DNA of 50,173 nucleotides. Source: Actinomycetes bacterium. Lineage in GTDB: Bacteria > Actinomycetota > Actinomycetes > Propionibacteriales > Propionibacteriaceae. Made by a program: the position numbers and the translations under genes. Shown here piece after piece: positions 7,567-16,086 of the stretch. A model generated the notes under the pieces. The model was not told the origin of the DNA. It made no database searches and was given only the letters and a program-made list of their open reading frames with translations. Numbering within the stretch: position 1 is the first letter of the stretch; the number at the start of each line of letters is the position of its first letter. The DNA lies in the NCBI GenBank assembly GCA_023392635.1, contig JAEVYS010000014.1, positions 1 to 50,173 of the forward strand, in the 5' to 3' direction.

Positions 7567-9093
7567 ATGATCCGATTTATCGCGAGGCGGCTCGCCATCG
7601 CACTCGGCCTGCTGCTGATCCTCTCCGCGATCGTGTACGGGATGCTCGATCTGGCGGTGGACCCGCTGGATGACCTCCGGGTGTCGCCCGCGCCGAACAA
7701 GGCAGAGTTGATCGCCCACCGGGTGGCCCTGCTGAACCTCGACCAGCCGTGGTACCAGCGCTACTTCCACTGGCTCACGAGCTTCGTCCAGGGTGACCTC
7801 GGCGTCGCCTGGCGTTCCGGCATCAAGGTGTCCGACCTGCTCGGCACGGCCATCTGGACGTCCATCCAGCTCATCTTCGGCGCCACCTGTATCGCCTTGA
7901 TCCTCGGCGTGCTGATCGGCGTGATCAGCGCCCTGCGCCAGTACACGACGTTCGACTACGCGATCACCTTCATCTCCTTCGTCCTCTACGCGCTGCCGGT
8001 GTTCTGGGTGGCGGTGCTGCTGAAGCAGTTCCTCGCCATCGGCGTGAACGACTACCTGAACCACCCGGTGATGAACTGGCCGGTGGTGATCGCACTCTCG
8101 GTGGTCTCCGGCCTGTTCTGGGCCGGCGCCACCGCCGTCGGCGTCCGGCGCCAGCTGGTCGTGTTCGTCGCCGCCATGCTGATCACCCTCGGCGTGCTGT
8201 CGTACGCGCTGCTGAGCGGCTGGGTGCTCAACCCCCAGCTGGGCATCGTCGGCGTCGGCGTCATCTCCCTCGCCGCGGCCGTGGCCATCACGATGATCTT
8301 CGCGGGCCTGTCCAACCGCCTCGCCCTGTACTCGGCACTGACCACCGCCGTGGTCGGCATCGCCTTGTACGTCCCGCTGCAGTGGCTGTTCTACCTGGTG
8401 CCGATGAACATCTGGTGGATGGTCGGCCTGCTCCTGGCCGCGATCGCCATGGCGATGGCCATCGGCTGGCTGTGGGGCGGCCCTGACCGCGGCGTGTCGA
8501 TGCGCGGCGCCGCCATCGTCGCGGTGCTCACCTCGATCGCCGTCTTCGTCGACCGGGTCATGCAGGGGTGGAGCCTGTACATGCACGCCAGTGCGATCAA
8601 CGGACGTCCGATCGCGACCATCGGCCCGTCCACCCCGAACCTCGGCGGCGACTTCTGGATCTCTCAGCTCGACCGCTGGACGCACCTGTTGCTGCCGACG
8701 ATCGCCCTGGTGCTGATCTCGTTCGCCGCCTACACCCGCTACCAGCGCGGGTCGACGCTGGAGGTGCTGAGCCAGGACTACATCCGCACGGCGCGGGCCA
8801 AGGGCCTCTCGGAGCGGGTCGTGATCGTGCGCCACGCGCTGCGCAACGCGCTGCTGCCGCTGGCCTCGATCGTGCCGGTGGACTTCATCTCGATGATCGG
8901 CGGCGCGGTGATCACCGAGTCGATCTTCAGCTGGTCGGGCGCGGGCGCACTGTTCGTCACGTCGCTGCGCCAGAGCGAGATGGACCCCGTGATGGCGTAC
9001 GTGATGCTGACCGGCTTCCTCGCCATCGTCGCCAACATCGTGGCCGACTTCCTCTACGGCCTCCTCGACCCACGGATCCGGGTGAACGCATGA
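7567..9093 (+). CDS. Oligopeptide-type ABC permease (OppB-like) with a large transmembrane insertion
   Basis: A 508-residue inner-membrane permease. The N-terminus (IRFIARRLAIALGLLLILSAIVY) and the C-terminal EAA loop (YIRTARAKGLSERVVIVRHAL, about 405-425) are standard for the DppB/OppB family, which contacts the ATPase through that loop. Typical members have ~310-340 residues and six helices. Here about residues 165-340 are extra and contain some five to six added hydrophobic helices (around 172-190, 197-216, 226-246, 256-276, 283-302 and 314-328). The reading frame and codon pattern are continuous, so this is not a sequencing artefact. The role of the insertion is unknown. The stop overlaps the next permease by ATGA. 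Confidence 0.88.
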   Translation: MIRFIARRLAIALGLLLILSAIVYGMLDLAVDPLDDLRVSPAPNKAELIAHRVALLNLDQPWYQRYFHWLTSFVQGDLGVAWRSGIKVSDLLGTAIWTSIQLIFGATCIALILGVLIGVISALRQYTTFDYAITFISFVLYALPVFWVAVLLKQFLAIGVNDYLNHPVMNWPVVIALSVVSGLFWAGATAVGVRRQLVVFVAAMLITLGVLSYALLSGWVLNPQLGIVGVGVISLAAAVAITMIFAGLSNRLALYSALTTAVVGIALYVPLQWLFYLVPMNIWWMVGLLLAAIAMAMAIGWLWGGPDRGVSMRGAAIVAVLTSIAVFVDRVMQGWSLYMHASAINGRPIATIGPSTPNLGGDFWISQLDRWTHLLLPTIALVLISFAAYTRYQRGSTLEVLSQDYIRTARAKGLSERVVIVRHALRNALLPLASIVPVDFISMIGGAVITESIFSWSGAGALFVTSLRQSEMDPVMAYVMLTGFLAIVANIVADFLYGLLDPRIRVNA

Positions 9094-10286
9094 GCTTCGA
9101 CAACAACCTCCGCCCGGGTGAGGGCGCGCCGGACAACTTCGACGACCTCCCGGTCACGTCCGACCCCGAAGTGCTGCCCGGTGCCGGTTCTCCCACCGGC
9201 GGCTCGCAGGGACGCGGTGAGGGCGTCGGCGAACTGAAAGAGGTCGAGGGCCTCAGCCAGGGCCAGCTGGTCTGGCGGCGGTTCATCCGCCACAAGGGGG
9301 CCATCTTCGGCATCGTGATGCTCCTGCTGATCGCCACGTTGTCGCTGTCGGCGATGGGGGTGTTCGGCATCCCCGGCTGGTGGAAGTACCAGAACTACGC
9401 CAGCAGCCACGACATCGTGAACGGCGCCTCGCCGACGCTCACCCTGCCCACGTGGCTCGGCGGCCCCGGCTTCGCGATCGGCGACCACCCCTTCGGCCAG
9501 GACAACATCGGACGCGACAACTTCGCGCTGGTGATGAAGGGCGCCCAGACGTCCCTGCTGGTGATGGTCGTGCTCGGCCTGATCACCCTGATCCTCGGCA
9601 CCACGGTGGGCGCCTTCGCCGGCTACTACCGCGGCAAGGTGGACACCGTCCTGATGCGGGCCACCGACCTTGTCATCACCCTCCCGGTGCTCGTCCTCGG
9701 CGCCGTGCTGGGCAAGCTGCTGTCCACCCTGCCGATCAAGCTGGACGCCTCCCAGGAGGTCAAGGACTCGATCGTCGCCAACACGCCGCTGTTGTTGGCC
9801 GTGGTGCTGGGATTCATCCTGTGGCCCGGTCTCGCCCGACTGGTGCGCAGCGAGTTCCTGACCCTGCGCGAGCGGGAGTTCGTCGACTCGGCCCGAGTGG
9901 CCGGCGCGTCCGACTGGCGCATCATCACCAAGCACGTGCTGCCGAACGCGGTCGGCGTGATCATCGTGAACACCACGCTGGTGATGTCGCAGGCGGTCGT
10001 GCTGGAGGCGGCGCTGAGCTTCCTGGGCTTCGGCGTGGTCGACCCCAACGTCAGCCTCGGCAAGCTGATCTCCGACTACCAGGGCGCTTTCGCCACGCGC
10101 CCGTGGCTGTTCTGGTGGCCCGGCCTGTTCATCATCCTGATCGCGCTCAGCGTCAACTTCATCGGTGACGGCCTTCGCGACGCCTTCGACCCGCGCACCA
10201 AGCGCATCCCGTCCAAGCGGGAGATGGACAAGGCGTTGACCCGCATCACCGAAGCCCCGGCTACCGAGAGCGAGGGTGCCCGATGA
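9090..10286 (+). CDS. Oligopeptide-type ABC permease (OppC-like)
   Basis: A 398-residue second permease. The ATG at 9090 overlaps the previous stop (ATGA). A ~65-residue acidic, Gly-rich cytoplasmic extension precedes the OppC-type N-terminus (LVWRRFIRHKGAIFGIVML, first helix). The FGQDNIGRDNFALVMKGAQ segment is typical of DppC proteins. The EAA loop is FVDSARVAGASDWRIITKHVL, followed by the last two helices. It should pair with the upstream permease to form the channel. The C-terminus overlaps the ATPase gene by four bases. Confidence 0.92.
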   Translation: MSFDNNLRPGEGAPDNFDDLPVTSDPEVLPGAGSPTGGSQGRGEGVGELKEVEGLSQGQLVWRRFIRHKGAIFGIVMLLLIATLSLSAMGVFGIPGWWKYQNYASSHDIVNGASPTLTLPTWLGGPGFAIGDHPFGQDNIGRDNFALVMKGAQTSLLVMVVLGLITLILGTTVGAFAGYYRGKVDTVLMRATDLVITLPVLVLGAVLGKLLSTLPIKLDASQEVKDSIVANTPLLLAVVLGFILWPGLARLVRSEFLTLREREFVDSARVAGASDWRIITKHVLPNAVGVIIVNTTLVMSQAVVLEAALSFLGFGVVDPNVSLGKLISDYQGAFATRPWLFWWPGLFIILIALSVNFIGDGLRDAFDPRTKRIPSKREMDKALTRITEAPATESEGAR

Positions 10287-12076
10287 GCCCCAAGACCGTC
10301 GAGACCAGCCTCGAAGGCGCCATCCGGCTGTCCCGCCGGATCGGCGACGGCGAGATCAAGCGTGGCGACACCATCCTCGAGGTGCGCGACCTGGGCGTGA
10401 AGTTCTGGGTGAACGGCGACTGGTTCGACGCCGCCGACCACGTGGACTACGACCTGAAGGCCGGCGAGGTGCTGGCGATCGTGGGCGAGTCCGGCTCGGG
10501 CAAGACCCAGTCGTCGATGAGCCTGATCGGCCTGCTCCCGTCCAACGGGCGGGCGACCGGCTCGGCCAAGCTGAAGGGCGTCGAGCTGATCGGGCTGAGC
10601 GGTACGCAGCTGCGCGAGGTGCGCGGCAACGAGATCGCGGTGATCTTCCAGGAGCCGATGACGGCGCTGAACCCGGTGTACACCGTGGGCTTCCAGATCG
10701 TGGAGACCCTGCGGACGCACTTCGTGATGGCTCCCAGCCAGGCGAAGGCGCGGGCGCTGGAGCTGATGCGGCTGGTCGAGATCCCCGACCCGGAGGGCAG
10801 CTTCGACAAGTACCCGCACCAGCTGTCCGGCGGCCAGCGCCAGCGCATCATGATCGCGCAGTCGCTCGCCTGTGACCCGAAGCTGCTGATCGCCGACGAG
10901 CCCACCACGGCGCTCGACGTGACCGTGCAGGCCGAGATCCTGAAGCTGATGCGTCAGCTGCGGGAGCGGGTGGATGCGGCGATCATCCTGATCACCCACG
11001 ACATGGGCGTGGTGGCGGACATGGCCGACCGCATCGTGGTGATGAAGGACGGGCGGGTCGTCGAGCACGGCACGGCGGACGAGATCTTCAACCGTCCGCA
11101 GCACCCCTACACGCAGTCGCTGCTGGCCGCGGTGCCGCACCTGGGATCGCAGACCGACGAGTCGCACATCACCGTGCGCGAGTCGCTGGTCTCGGACGGG
11201 GAGCACCCGCTGCCCATGGGCAAGGGCGATCCGGCGGTGACGCCGGCGCTGCTGATGGAGGACGTCTGCATCGACTACCCCAAGCAGGGACGGCGTCCGG
11301 TGTTCCGGGCCGCGCACAACGTCAACCTGCGGGTCGACCCGGGTGAGGTCGTCGGCCTGGTGGGGGAGTCCGGCTCCGGCAAGACGACCATCGGCCGCGC
11401 CGCGGTGGCGCTGCTGCCGGTGGCGGAGGGCTCGCTGCACATCGCGGGACGCGACATCACGCGGGCCACGAACGCTGACCTGTACCCGTTCCGGCGCGAC
11501 GTCGGCATCGTGTTCCAGGACCCGGGCTCGTCCCTGAACCCGCGCCTGCCGGTGGGCGAGTCGATCGGCGAGCCGCTGTACCTGCACGAGAAGCTCCGCG
11601 GGGCAGACCTGTCGAAGCGGGTGGAGCAGCTCCTGGACAGCGTCGAGCTGCCGCGTGCGATGCGCAACCGCTACCCGCACGAGCTCTCCGGCGGCCAGCG
11701 GCAGCGCATCGGGATCGCCCGGTCGCTGGCCCTGGAGCCGAAGCTGCTGATCGCGGACGAGCCGACCTCGGCGCTGGACGTGTCGGTGCAGGCGCGCGTA
11801 CTGAAGCTGTTCGCCGACCTGCAGGCCAGCTACGGGTTCGCCTGCCTGTTCATCAGTCACGACCTGGCGGTGGTGGAGATGCTCAGCAGCCGCATCGCCG
11901 TGATGAAGGACGGCCGGCTGGTGGAGTTCGGGCCGACCGCGGAGATCGTGAACTCGCCGCAGCACCCCTACACCCAGCGCCTGCTGGCCGCCGTTCCGGT
12001 GCCCGACCCCGCCGAGCAGAAGAAGCGCCGCGAGATCCGCGACGCGATCCTGGAGAAGGAGCACATCGTCTCCTGA
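10283..12076 (+). CDS. Fused dual ABC ATPase (OppD-OppF type)
   Basis: A 597-residue protein with two complete nucleotide-binding domains, so one polypeptide replaces OppD and OppF. Walker A motifs GESGSGKT occur near residues 68-75 and 361-368. Signature motifs LSGGQRQR occur near 182 and 469, and Walker B motifs LLIADEPTTALD and LLIADEPTSALD follow each. Each half ends with the oligopeptide-family C-terminal element (HPYTQSLLAAVP and HPYTQRLLAAVP). It powers the transporter formed by the three preceding genes and overlaps the second permease by ATGA. Both sites look catalytically competent. Confidence 0.95.
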   Translation: MSPKTVETSLEGAIRLSRRIGDGEIKRGDTILEVRDLGVKFWVNGDWFDAADHVDYDLKAGEVLAIVGESGSGKTQSSMSLIGLLPSNGRATGSAKLKGVELIGLSGTQLREVRGNEIAVIFQEPMTALNPVYTVGFQIVETLRTHFVMAPSQAKARALELMRLVEIPDPEGSFDKYPHQLSGGQRQRIMIAQSLACDPKLLIADEPTTALDVTVQAEILKLMRQLRERVDAAIILITHDMGVVADMADRIVVMKDGRVVEHGTADEIFNRPQHPYTQSLLAAVPHLGSQTDESHITVRESLVSDGEHPLPMGKGDPAVTPALLMEDVCIDYPKQGRRPVFRAAHNVNLRVDPGEVVGLVGESGSGKTTIGRAAVALLPVAEGSLHIAGRDITRATNADLYPFRRDVGIVFQDPGSSLNPRLPVGESIGEPLYLHEKLRGADLSKRVEQLLDSVELPRAMRNRYPHELSGGQRQRIGIARSLALEPKLLIADEPTSALDVSVQARVLKLFADLQASYGFACLFISHDLAVVEMLSSRIAVMKDGRLVEFGPTAEIVNSPQHPYTQRLLAAVPVPDPAEQKKRREIRDAILEKEHIVS

Positions 12077-12090
12077 CGGTGCAACCGTCG

Positions 12091-12140
12091 ATCCCGGCAT
12101 TCCCGGTGACCCACCCGGTCATCCCGGCGAATGCCGGGAT
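12091..12140. repeat. REP-like palindromic element and probable terminator
   Basis: ATCCCGGC-GAAT-GCCGGGAT (12121-12140) is an 8-bp stem with a four-base loop. A second copy of ATCCCGGCATTC at 12091-12102 can pair with 12129-12140 as an alternative 12-bp stem. This ATCCCGGCGAA-type core resembles dispersed palindromic repeats in many genomes. It follows the ATPase stop by 15 bases and likely ends the operon. Confidence 0.6.
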
Positions 12141-12189
12141 CTTGCTCCGGGCAAACAAAAACGCGATGGAATCATCCATCGCGAAGGAG

Positions 12190-12263
12190 TGGCCAGGGCC
12201 GGGATCGAACCGGCGACCTTTCACTTTTCAGGCGAACGCTACTACCATCTGAGCTACCTGGCC
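12190..12263 (-). tRNA. tRNA-Phe (GAA)
   Basis: On the minus strand the acceptor GGCCAGG pairs with CCTGGCC, and the T-arm is GCCGG-TTCGATC-CCGGC. The anticodon loop CTGAAAA is closed by TTCGC/GTGAA and gives anticodon GAA. Discriminator base A; CCA is not encoded. Confidence 0.95.
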
Positions 12264-12287
12264 TTGAGAAGCAATAGCACGCTTCAG

Positions 12288-12361
12288 CGACCCCGACGGG
12301 ACTCGAACCCGCGACCTCCGCCGTGACAGGGCGGCGCGCTAACCAACTGCGCTACGGGGCC
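12288..12361 (-). tRNA. tRNA-Asp (GTC)
   Basis: On the minus strand the acceptor GGCCCCG pairs with CGGGGTC and the D-arm reads GCGCAGTTGGTTAGCGC. The anticodon loop CTGTCAC gives anticodon GTC, and the T-loop is GTTCGAGTC. Discriminator G. It lies 24 bases upstream of tRNA-Phe and is probably cotranscribed with it. Confidence 0.95.
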
Positions 12362-12473
12362 AAGGTTATTGGCCTCGCCGGCCGTTACCCGGCCAGCCCG
12401 GAAACTATAACGTACCCGCTCGCCCGCGCGAAAATCGGCCCCTCAGCGGGCCCCTCGCCATACTCTGAGCCGC

Positions 12474-13898
12474 ATGGGACGACGCGTCATGATCCTCGCC
12501 GCCGGGGTCGGCTCCGGCCACAACCAGGCCGCCAGCGCGGTGGAGTCCGGCGTCGTCGCGATCGCTCCGGACGCCCACGTCCGCCGCCTCGACATCCTCG
12601 AAACCACCAACGAGATCTTCAATCGGGTCTACGACGACGCCTACTTCCAGCTCGTGTCCGCTGCTCCCTGGCTGGTCGGCTGGGGCTACGACAACGCCGA
12701 CCCGCCGTTCAAGCTGAGCGCCTCCCCGATGAAGTGGATGGAGCAGCTGAACACCATCCAGTTCGTGCGCGAGGTGAAGGAGTTCAACCCCGACGCGGTC
12801 ATCTGCACGCACTTCCTGCCGGCACGGCTGATCTCGCTGCTGATCGCCCGCCGGCAGCTGCAGGCGAGCCTGACGGTGGTCACGACCGACTACGACATCC
12901 AGGGGTTGTGGTTCACGTCCCCGTTCTCGCACTTCTTCGCCGCGCGGGAGGAGAGCCGGGCGTACCTGACGAGCGTGGGGCTGCCGCCCGACCGGGTGAG
13001 CGCGCCCGGCATCCCGGTGCGTTCCGGCCTGGACGGGCCGGTGGACGAGGCGTTCGTGCGGGCGTCCTTCGGGCTGCGGCCGGACGTGCCGGTCGTGCTG
13101 ATCTCGGCGGGCGCCGCCGGCGGCTCGTACACGCTCCAGGTGGTGCGCCAGGCGATGCGCATGACGAACCGGTTCCAGGCGGTGATCGTCTGCGGGCGCA
13201 ACGCCGAGCTGAAGGCGGAGGTCGACGCCCTGGTCGCCGGACGCGACGAGTTCGTGGTGCTGGGGTTCACGACCCGGATGGCGGAGCTGATGCGGGTGGC
13301 GAGCCTGTTCGTGGGCAAGCCGGGCGGGTTGTCGTCGTCGGAGTGCATGGCGGCCGGCCTGCCGATGGTGATCGTGAACCCCATCCCCGGGCAGGAGGTG
13401 CGCAACGCCGACTACCTGCTGGAGGAGGGCGCGGCCGTCCGCTGCAACTACGCGACCATGGTGGGCTACAAGATCGACTCCCTGCTCGGCGATCCCGGGC
13501 GCCTGGCGCGGATGGCCGAGGCGGCGGCGCGGGTCGGACGCCCCGACGCGGGACGCGAGGTGGCGCGGACGTCGCTGGCACTGATGGGCGAACCGTTGTG
13601 GATCAGCCGCGAGGCCCAGAAGGCCATCATGGAGGCCGTGGAGGACGGTGTGGCGGCCATCGACCAGACGGGGGAGCGTCGGGTACGGACGCTGCGCGAC
13701 GAGACCACAGGGCGCTCGCTGGCCGTCATCACCCAGGCCGAGACGGAGGAACTCGGCGCGCGCCCGTGGTCGACCACGATCGAGCTGGCCCGCGTCCGGG
13801 TGAACGCGCTGCGCTGGCAGCCCGAGACGTTCGACCTGGCCGCCACCGGGCGTTGGTTGCTGGGCGAGCGGGAGCACCGGATCGTTGCGTTGTCCTGA
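12474..13898 (+). CDS. Glycosyltransferase, MGDG synthase / UgtP-like (GT28)
   Basis: A 474-residue protein with the N-terminal fold of monogalactosyldiacylglycerol synthases (MILAAGVGSGHNQAASAV, about 6-23, the glycine-rich acceptor loop). The C-terminal GT28 nucleotide-sugar domain includes KPGGLSSSECMAAGLPMVI (about 283-301) and NPIPGQE. By family it would move a sugar from UDP-sugar to diacylglycerol or a similar lipid at the cytoplasmic face, making membrane glycolipids. The last ~90 residues are lineage-specific. It lies alone on the plus strand between tRNA-Asp and tRNA-Glu, which run the other way, so it probably has its own promoter. The substrate is not determined. Confidence 0.85.
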   Translation: MGRRVMILAAGVGSGHNQAASAVESGVVAIAPDAHVRRLDILETTNEIFNRVYDDAYFQLVSAAPWLVGWGYDNADPPFKLSASPMKWMEQLNTIQFVREVKEFNPDAVICTHFLPARLISLLIARRQLQASLTVVTTDYDIQGLWFTSPFSHFFAAREESRAYLTSVGLPPDRVSAPGIPVRSGLDGPVDEAFVRASFGLRPDVPVVLISAGAAGGSYTLQVVRQAMRMTNRFQAVIVCGRNAELKAEVDALVAGRDEFVVLGFTTRMAELMRVASLFVGKPGGLSSSECMAAGLPMVIVNPIPGQEVRNADYLLEEGAAVRCNYATMVGYKIDSLLGDPGRLARMAEAAARVGRPDAGREVARTSLALMGEPLWISREAQKAIMEAVEDGVAAIDQTGERRVRTLRDETTGRSLAVITQAETEELGARPWSTTIELARVRVNALRWQPETFDLAATGRWLLGEREHRIVALS

Positions 13899-13914
13899 CG
13901 AGCCCGGGCGATGG

Positions 13915-13987
13915 CATCCCCAACGGGATTCGAACCCGCGCTGCCGCCTTGAAAGGGCGGTGTCCTAGGCCGCTAGACGATGGGGAC
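13915..13987 (-). tRNA. tRNA-Glu (TTC)
   Basis: On the minus strand the acceptor GTCCCCA pairs with TGGGGAT (G-T at the first pair), and the D-arm begins GTCTAGCGG. The anticodon loop CTTTCAA gives TTC, and the T-arm is GCGGG-TTCGAAT-CCCGT. Discriminator G; no encoded CCA. Confidence 0.93.
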
Positions 13988-14105
13988 CTGACGCGTCACT
14001 ATACGGTGCGCGGCTGGGGCGGCTCAAAACGGTGCCCGCCCTCTGCCGCGGGCTGTGCCTCGACCCGCCCGGAAAGGCCGAGCGGCCCACGCCGGTGGCT
14101 GGCGA

Positions 14106-14145
14106 GGACCCCTCGGTCCGGGGGGTTTGGGGGTGTTTCGGGGGG
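14106..14145 (-). terminator. G/C-skewed tract and small hairpin after the SH3/M15-like gene
   Basis: Just past the minus-strand stop, three G tracts on the plus strand (14120-14125, 14129-14133, 14140-14145) give C tracts in the transcript. A 5-bp hairpin GGACC-CCTC-GGTCC follows at 14106-14119. It could end transcription, but it is a weak hairpin. Confidence 0.35.
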
Positions 14146-14146
14146 T

Positions 14147-15466
14147 CTAGCTCGGCTGGAACGACACGTGCACGTGGTTCATGTGGTTCTGGGTGTCGCT
14201 GCCGCGGTCGGCCATCTTCACCCAGTAGCCGCGGCTGAGGCTGTACTGCCCCTGCCGCCAGATGATGTAGGTGACGTGCAGGCGCTTGCCGTTGTCGATG
14301 GCCCATTGTGCGAGCCGGTCGCCCAGCGCCTTGTTGGACTTGTAGTTGGGAATCATGTTGTCGATCGCCCGACCGTTCGGGTGGTCGGAGGAGTAGGCGC
14401 TGGACGAGCGCCACCCGTAGATGGTCTTGATCTCGGGGAAGTTGGCGCGCACCTCGAGGACGGCGGCCTTGGCGTAGGGCTCCAGCTTGTTCAGGCTGGT
14501 CGAGCCGAGGTCGACGACCGACTTCTGGGTGGACAGGTCGGAACTGGCGACCCAGGCCGTGCCGCCGTTCCAGATGACCTGGGTGAACGAGCCCTTCGGG
14601 CTGCCGGTGCTGCGCAGGGCACCGTCCCGGTCGATCGTGGCGAACTTGGTGCCACCGGCCTCCGGCGTCGCGCGGATGACCACGCCGTCGGAGGTCGCAT
14701 AGAGGATGTCGGTGCGGATGGGGAGGACCAGGTCCTCAGGGGTGCCGGGGACGGCCTTGAGGTAGCCGGTGATCACCCAGCCGACCTTGCCCTTGTAGAC
14801 GACCTGGCTGTAGCTGCCGGTGTGCAGCCCGGTGGTGCCCAGGGTCGAGCCCTTGGGGACGACGAGCTGGCTGGTGGCCGCCACCGAGGCGGTGCTGCGC
14901 AGGGCCAGGACGGCGATCGTGGTGTAGGACGCCACCGTCAGTGGGGTGGTGTCGGTGGCGGTGGAGAGGAACTCGCTGCGGACCCACTGGGTCTTGGAGC
15001 CCACGCTCACCTGGGTGAAGCCGCCGGAGGCAAGGCCGGTGACCTTGATGGCTGCCGCCTTGGACACGATGGTGGTGATATCGGCGTCGAGGCTGGCCGC
15101 GGCTCGGACGTTGACGTTGCGGACGGCGGTCTTGCGTCCCGAGGGGCCGGTGACGACGACCGAGGCGGGGTTGGTGTTGGCGTCCAGGTACTCCGCCCAG
15201 ACGTAGGCGGTGGTGTTGTTGTAGGCGATCGGGAGCCAGTCACCGGAGACCTTGCCGGCGGCGATGACGCTGTCGCCGGTGGCGAGCTGGGCGAGGATGG
15301 TCTTGCTGGTGCTGGGCCCGGAGCGGATGTTCACGCTGGTGTCCGCGGTGTAGGTCTTGGTGGCGGCGTGCGCGGGGGCGGCGTCCAGCATGCCCGCGGT
15401 GACGAGGCACGCGCTGAGCACGAGCCAGGTCAGGGCGGCGCGAGTGGCGACCAGCGCTTGCTTCAA
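14147..15466 (-). CDS. Secreted SH3b-repeat protein with C-terminal M15-like (peptidoglycan-associated) domain
   Basis: A 439-residue exported protein. The TTG start at 15466 is chosen because AGGGA lies nine bases upstream and it gives a clean signal peptide ending PAHA-A (about residue 34). Four bacterial SH3-like segments of ~65-70 residues follow, each with patterns such as VNIRSGPS, VNVRAAAS, LALRSTAS and VVIRATPE. These modules usually bind cell-wall peptides. The C-terminal ~110 residues contain SSDHPNGRAIDNM and, near the end, NHVHVSF. These His/Asp positions match metal-binding residues of M15/VanY-like and related domains. A wall hydrolase or wall-binding role is inferred; enzymatic activity is unproven. 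A structured leader precedes it. Confidence 0.85.
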   Translation of the reverse strand: MKQALVATRAALTWLVLSACLVTAGMLDAAPAHAATKTYTADTSVNIRSGPSTSKTILAQLATGDSVIAAGKVSGDWLPIAYNNTTAYVWAEYLDANTNPASVVVTGPSGRKTAVRNVNVRAAASLDADITTIVSKAAAIKVTGLASGGFTQVSVGSKTQWVRSEFLSTATDTTPLTVASYTTIAVLALRSTASVAATSQLVVPKGSTLGTTGLHTGSYSQVVYKGKVGWVITGYLKAVPGTPEDLVLPIRTDILYATSDGVVIRATPEAGGTKFATIDRDGALRSTGSPKGSFTQVIWNGGTAWVASSDLSTQKSVVDLGSTSLNKLEPYAKAAVLEVRANFPEIKTIYGWRSSSAYSSDHPNGRAIDNMIPNYKSNKALGDRLAQWAIDNGKRLHVTYIIWRQGQYSLSRGYWVKMADRGSDTQNHMNHVHVSFQPS

Positions 15467-15499
15467 GATCCAGGTTCCCTTTCGAAGTGCGAGAGACAG

Positions 15500-15538
15500 G
15501 GGACGGGTCTTCCCCGTGACGCCAGTCACACCCGTCCC
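15500..15538 (-). promoter_or_regulatory. Structured 5' leader hairpin of the SH3/M15-like gene
   Basis: In the minus-strand leader GGGACGGGT (15538-15530) pairs with ACCCGTCCC (15508-15500). Between them GTGAC-TGGC-GTCAC (15529-15516) forms an inner hairpin. The stack ends about 20 bases before the Shine-Dalgarno. It does not match the c-di-AMP or c-di-GMP riboswitch patterns I know. Confidence 0.4.
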
Positions 15539-15646
15539 AGCTGCCTCAAGTAGCACGACTGTAAATCGGACGCCTTTGGCCGTCAGCAGATGATGAATAA
15601 CTACATGCCTGTGATTTCGCAACCACCGGCGGACTAGGCTGGGCGC

Positions 15647-16000
15647 ATGGCCTTGTCGGTGTCCCCGGAACGGTTCGAGGAACTGGTGGACGAGGCGCTG
15701 GACGGCATTCCGGCGCAGCTGTTCGACCTGGTCGAGAACTGTGCCCTGATCATCGAGGAGGAGCCCGATCCGGAGCTGGGGGACGTGCTCGGCTACTACG
15801 ACGGAACTCCCTTGTCAGACCGCACTTCCCAGTACTCGGGAGTGCTCCCGGACCGCATTCTGATCTTCCGCGGGCCACTGCTTCGTTTCGTGTCCTCCGA
15901 GGCCGAATTGGTCGACGAGATCCGCATCACCGTATGGCACGAAATCGCCCATTTCTTCGGCATCGACGACGACGAACTGGACGACCTCGGCTACGCGTGA
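15647..16000 (+). CDS. Small zincin-like metallopeptidase family protein
   Basis: A 117-residue protein with the zinc-protease motif H98-E-I-A-H102 in VWHEIAHFFGIDDDELDDLGY. This matches the short actinobacterial 'zincin-like' (DUF1025-type) family, where the helix is followed by the G-I-D/S-D-x-x-L pattern. The rest is a compact alpha/beta domain (EELVDEALDGIPAQLFDLVENCALIIEEEP is characteristic; partial segments only are needed to recognise it). There is no signal peptide, so it is probably cytoplasmic. Substrate and activity are unknown. It is divergent from the SH3/M15-like gene and convergent with the next gene. Confidence 0.88.
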   Translation: MALSVSPERFEELVDEALDGIPAQLFDLVENCALIIEEEPDPELGDVLGYYDGTPLSDRTSQYSGVLPDRILIFRGPLLRFVSSEAELVDEIRITVWHEIAHFFGIDDDELDDLGYA

Positions 16001-16086
16001 AACACCTTGAGCCGAACTTGAGGGATGGCTGAGAATCCGTCGGGCAGACCCGCTATCGCCGGCGTGACCCGGGGGTCCTCCAGCAC

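Noticed and set aside
12323..15553. Very long open frame on the plus strand across tRNAs, the glycosyltransferase and the SH3/M15-like gene
   Set aside because: It crosses tRNA genes and lies out of frame or antisense to clear genes; its translation is Arg/Gly/Ala-rich with no family similarity, as expected for high-GC shadow frames.
15467..15640. c-di-AMP or c-di-GMP riboswitch upstream of the SH3/M15-like gene
   Set aside because: The conserved core sequences of these classes that I know are not present; only a nested hairpin is visible.
16007..16025. HspR-type (HAIR) heat-shock operator near the apical-domain-like gene
   Set aside because: CTTGAG occurs twice but as a direct repeat, not as the required inverted CTTGAGT/ACTCAAG, and it lies at the 3' end of the gene.
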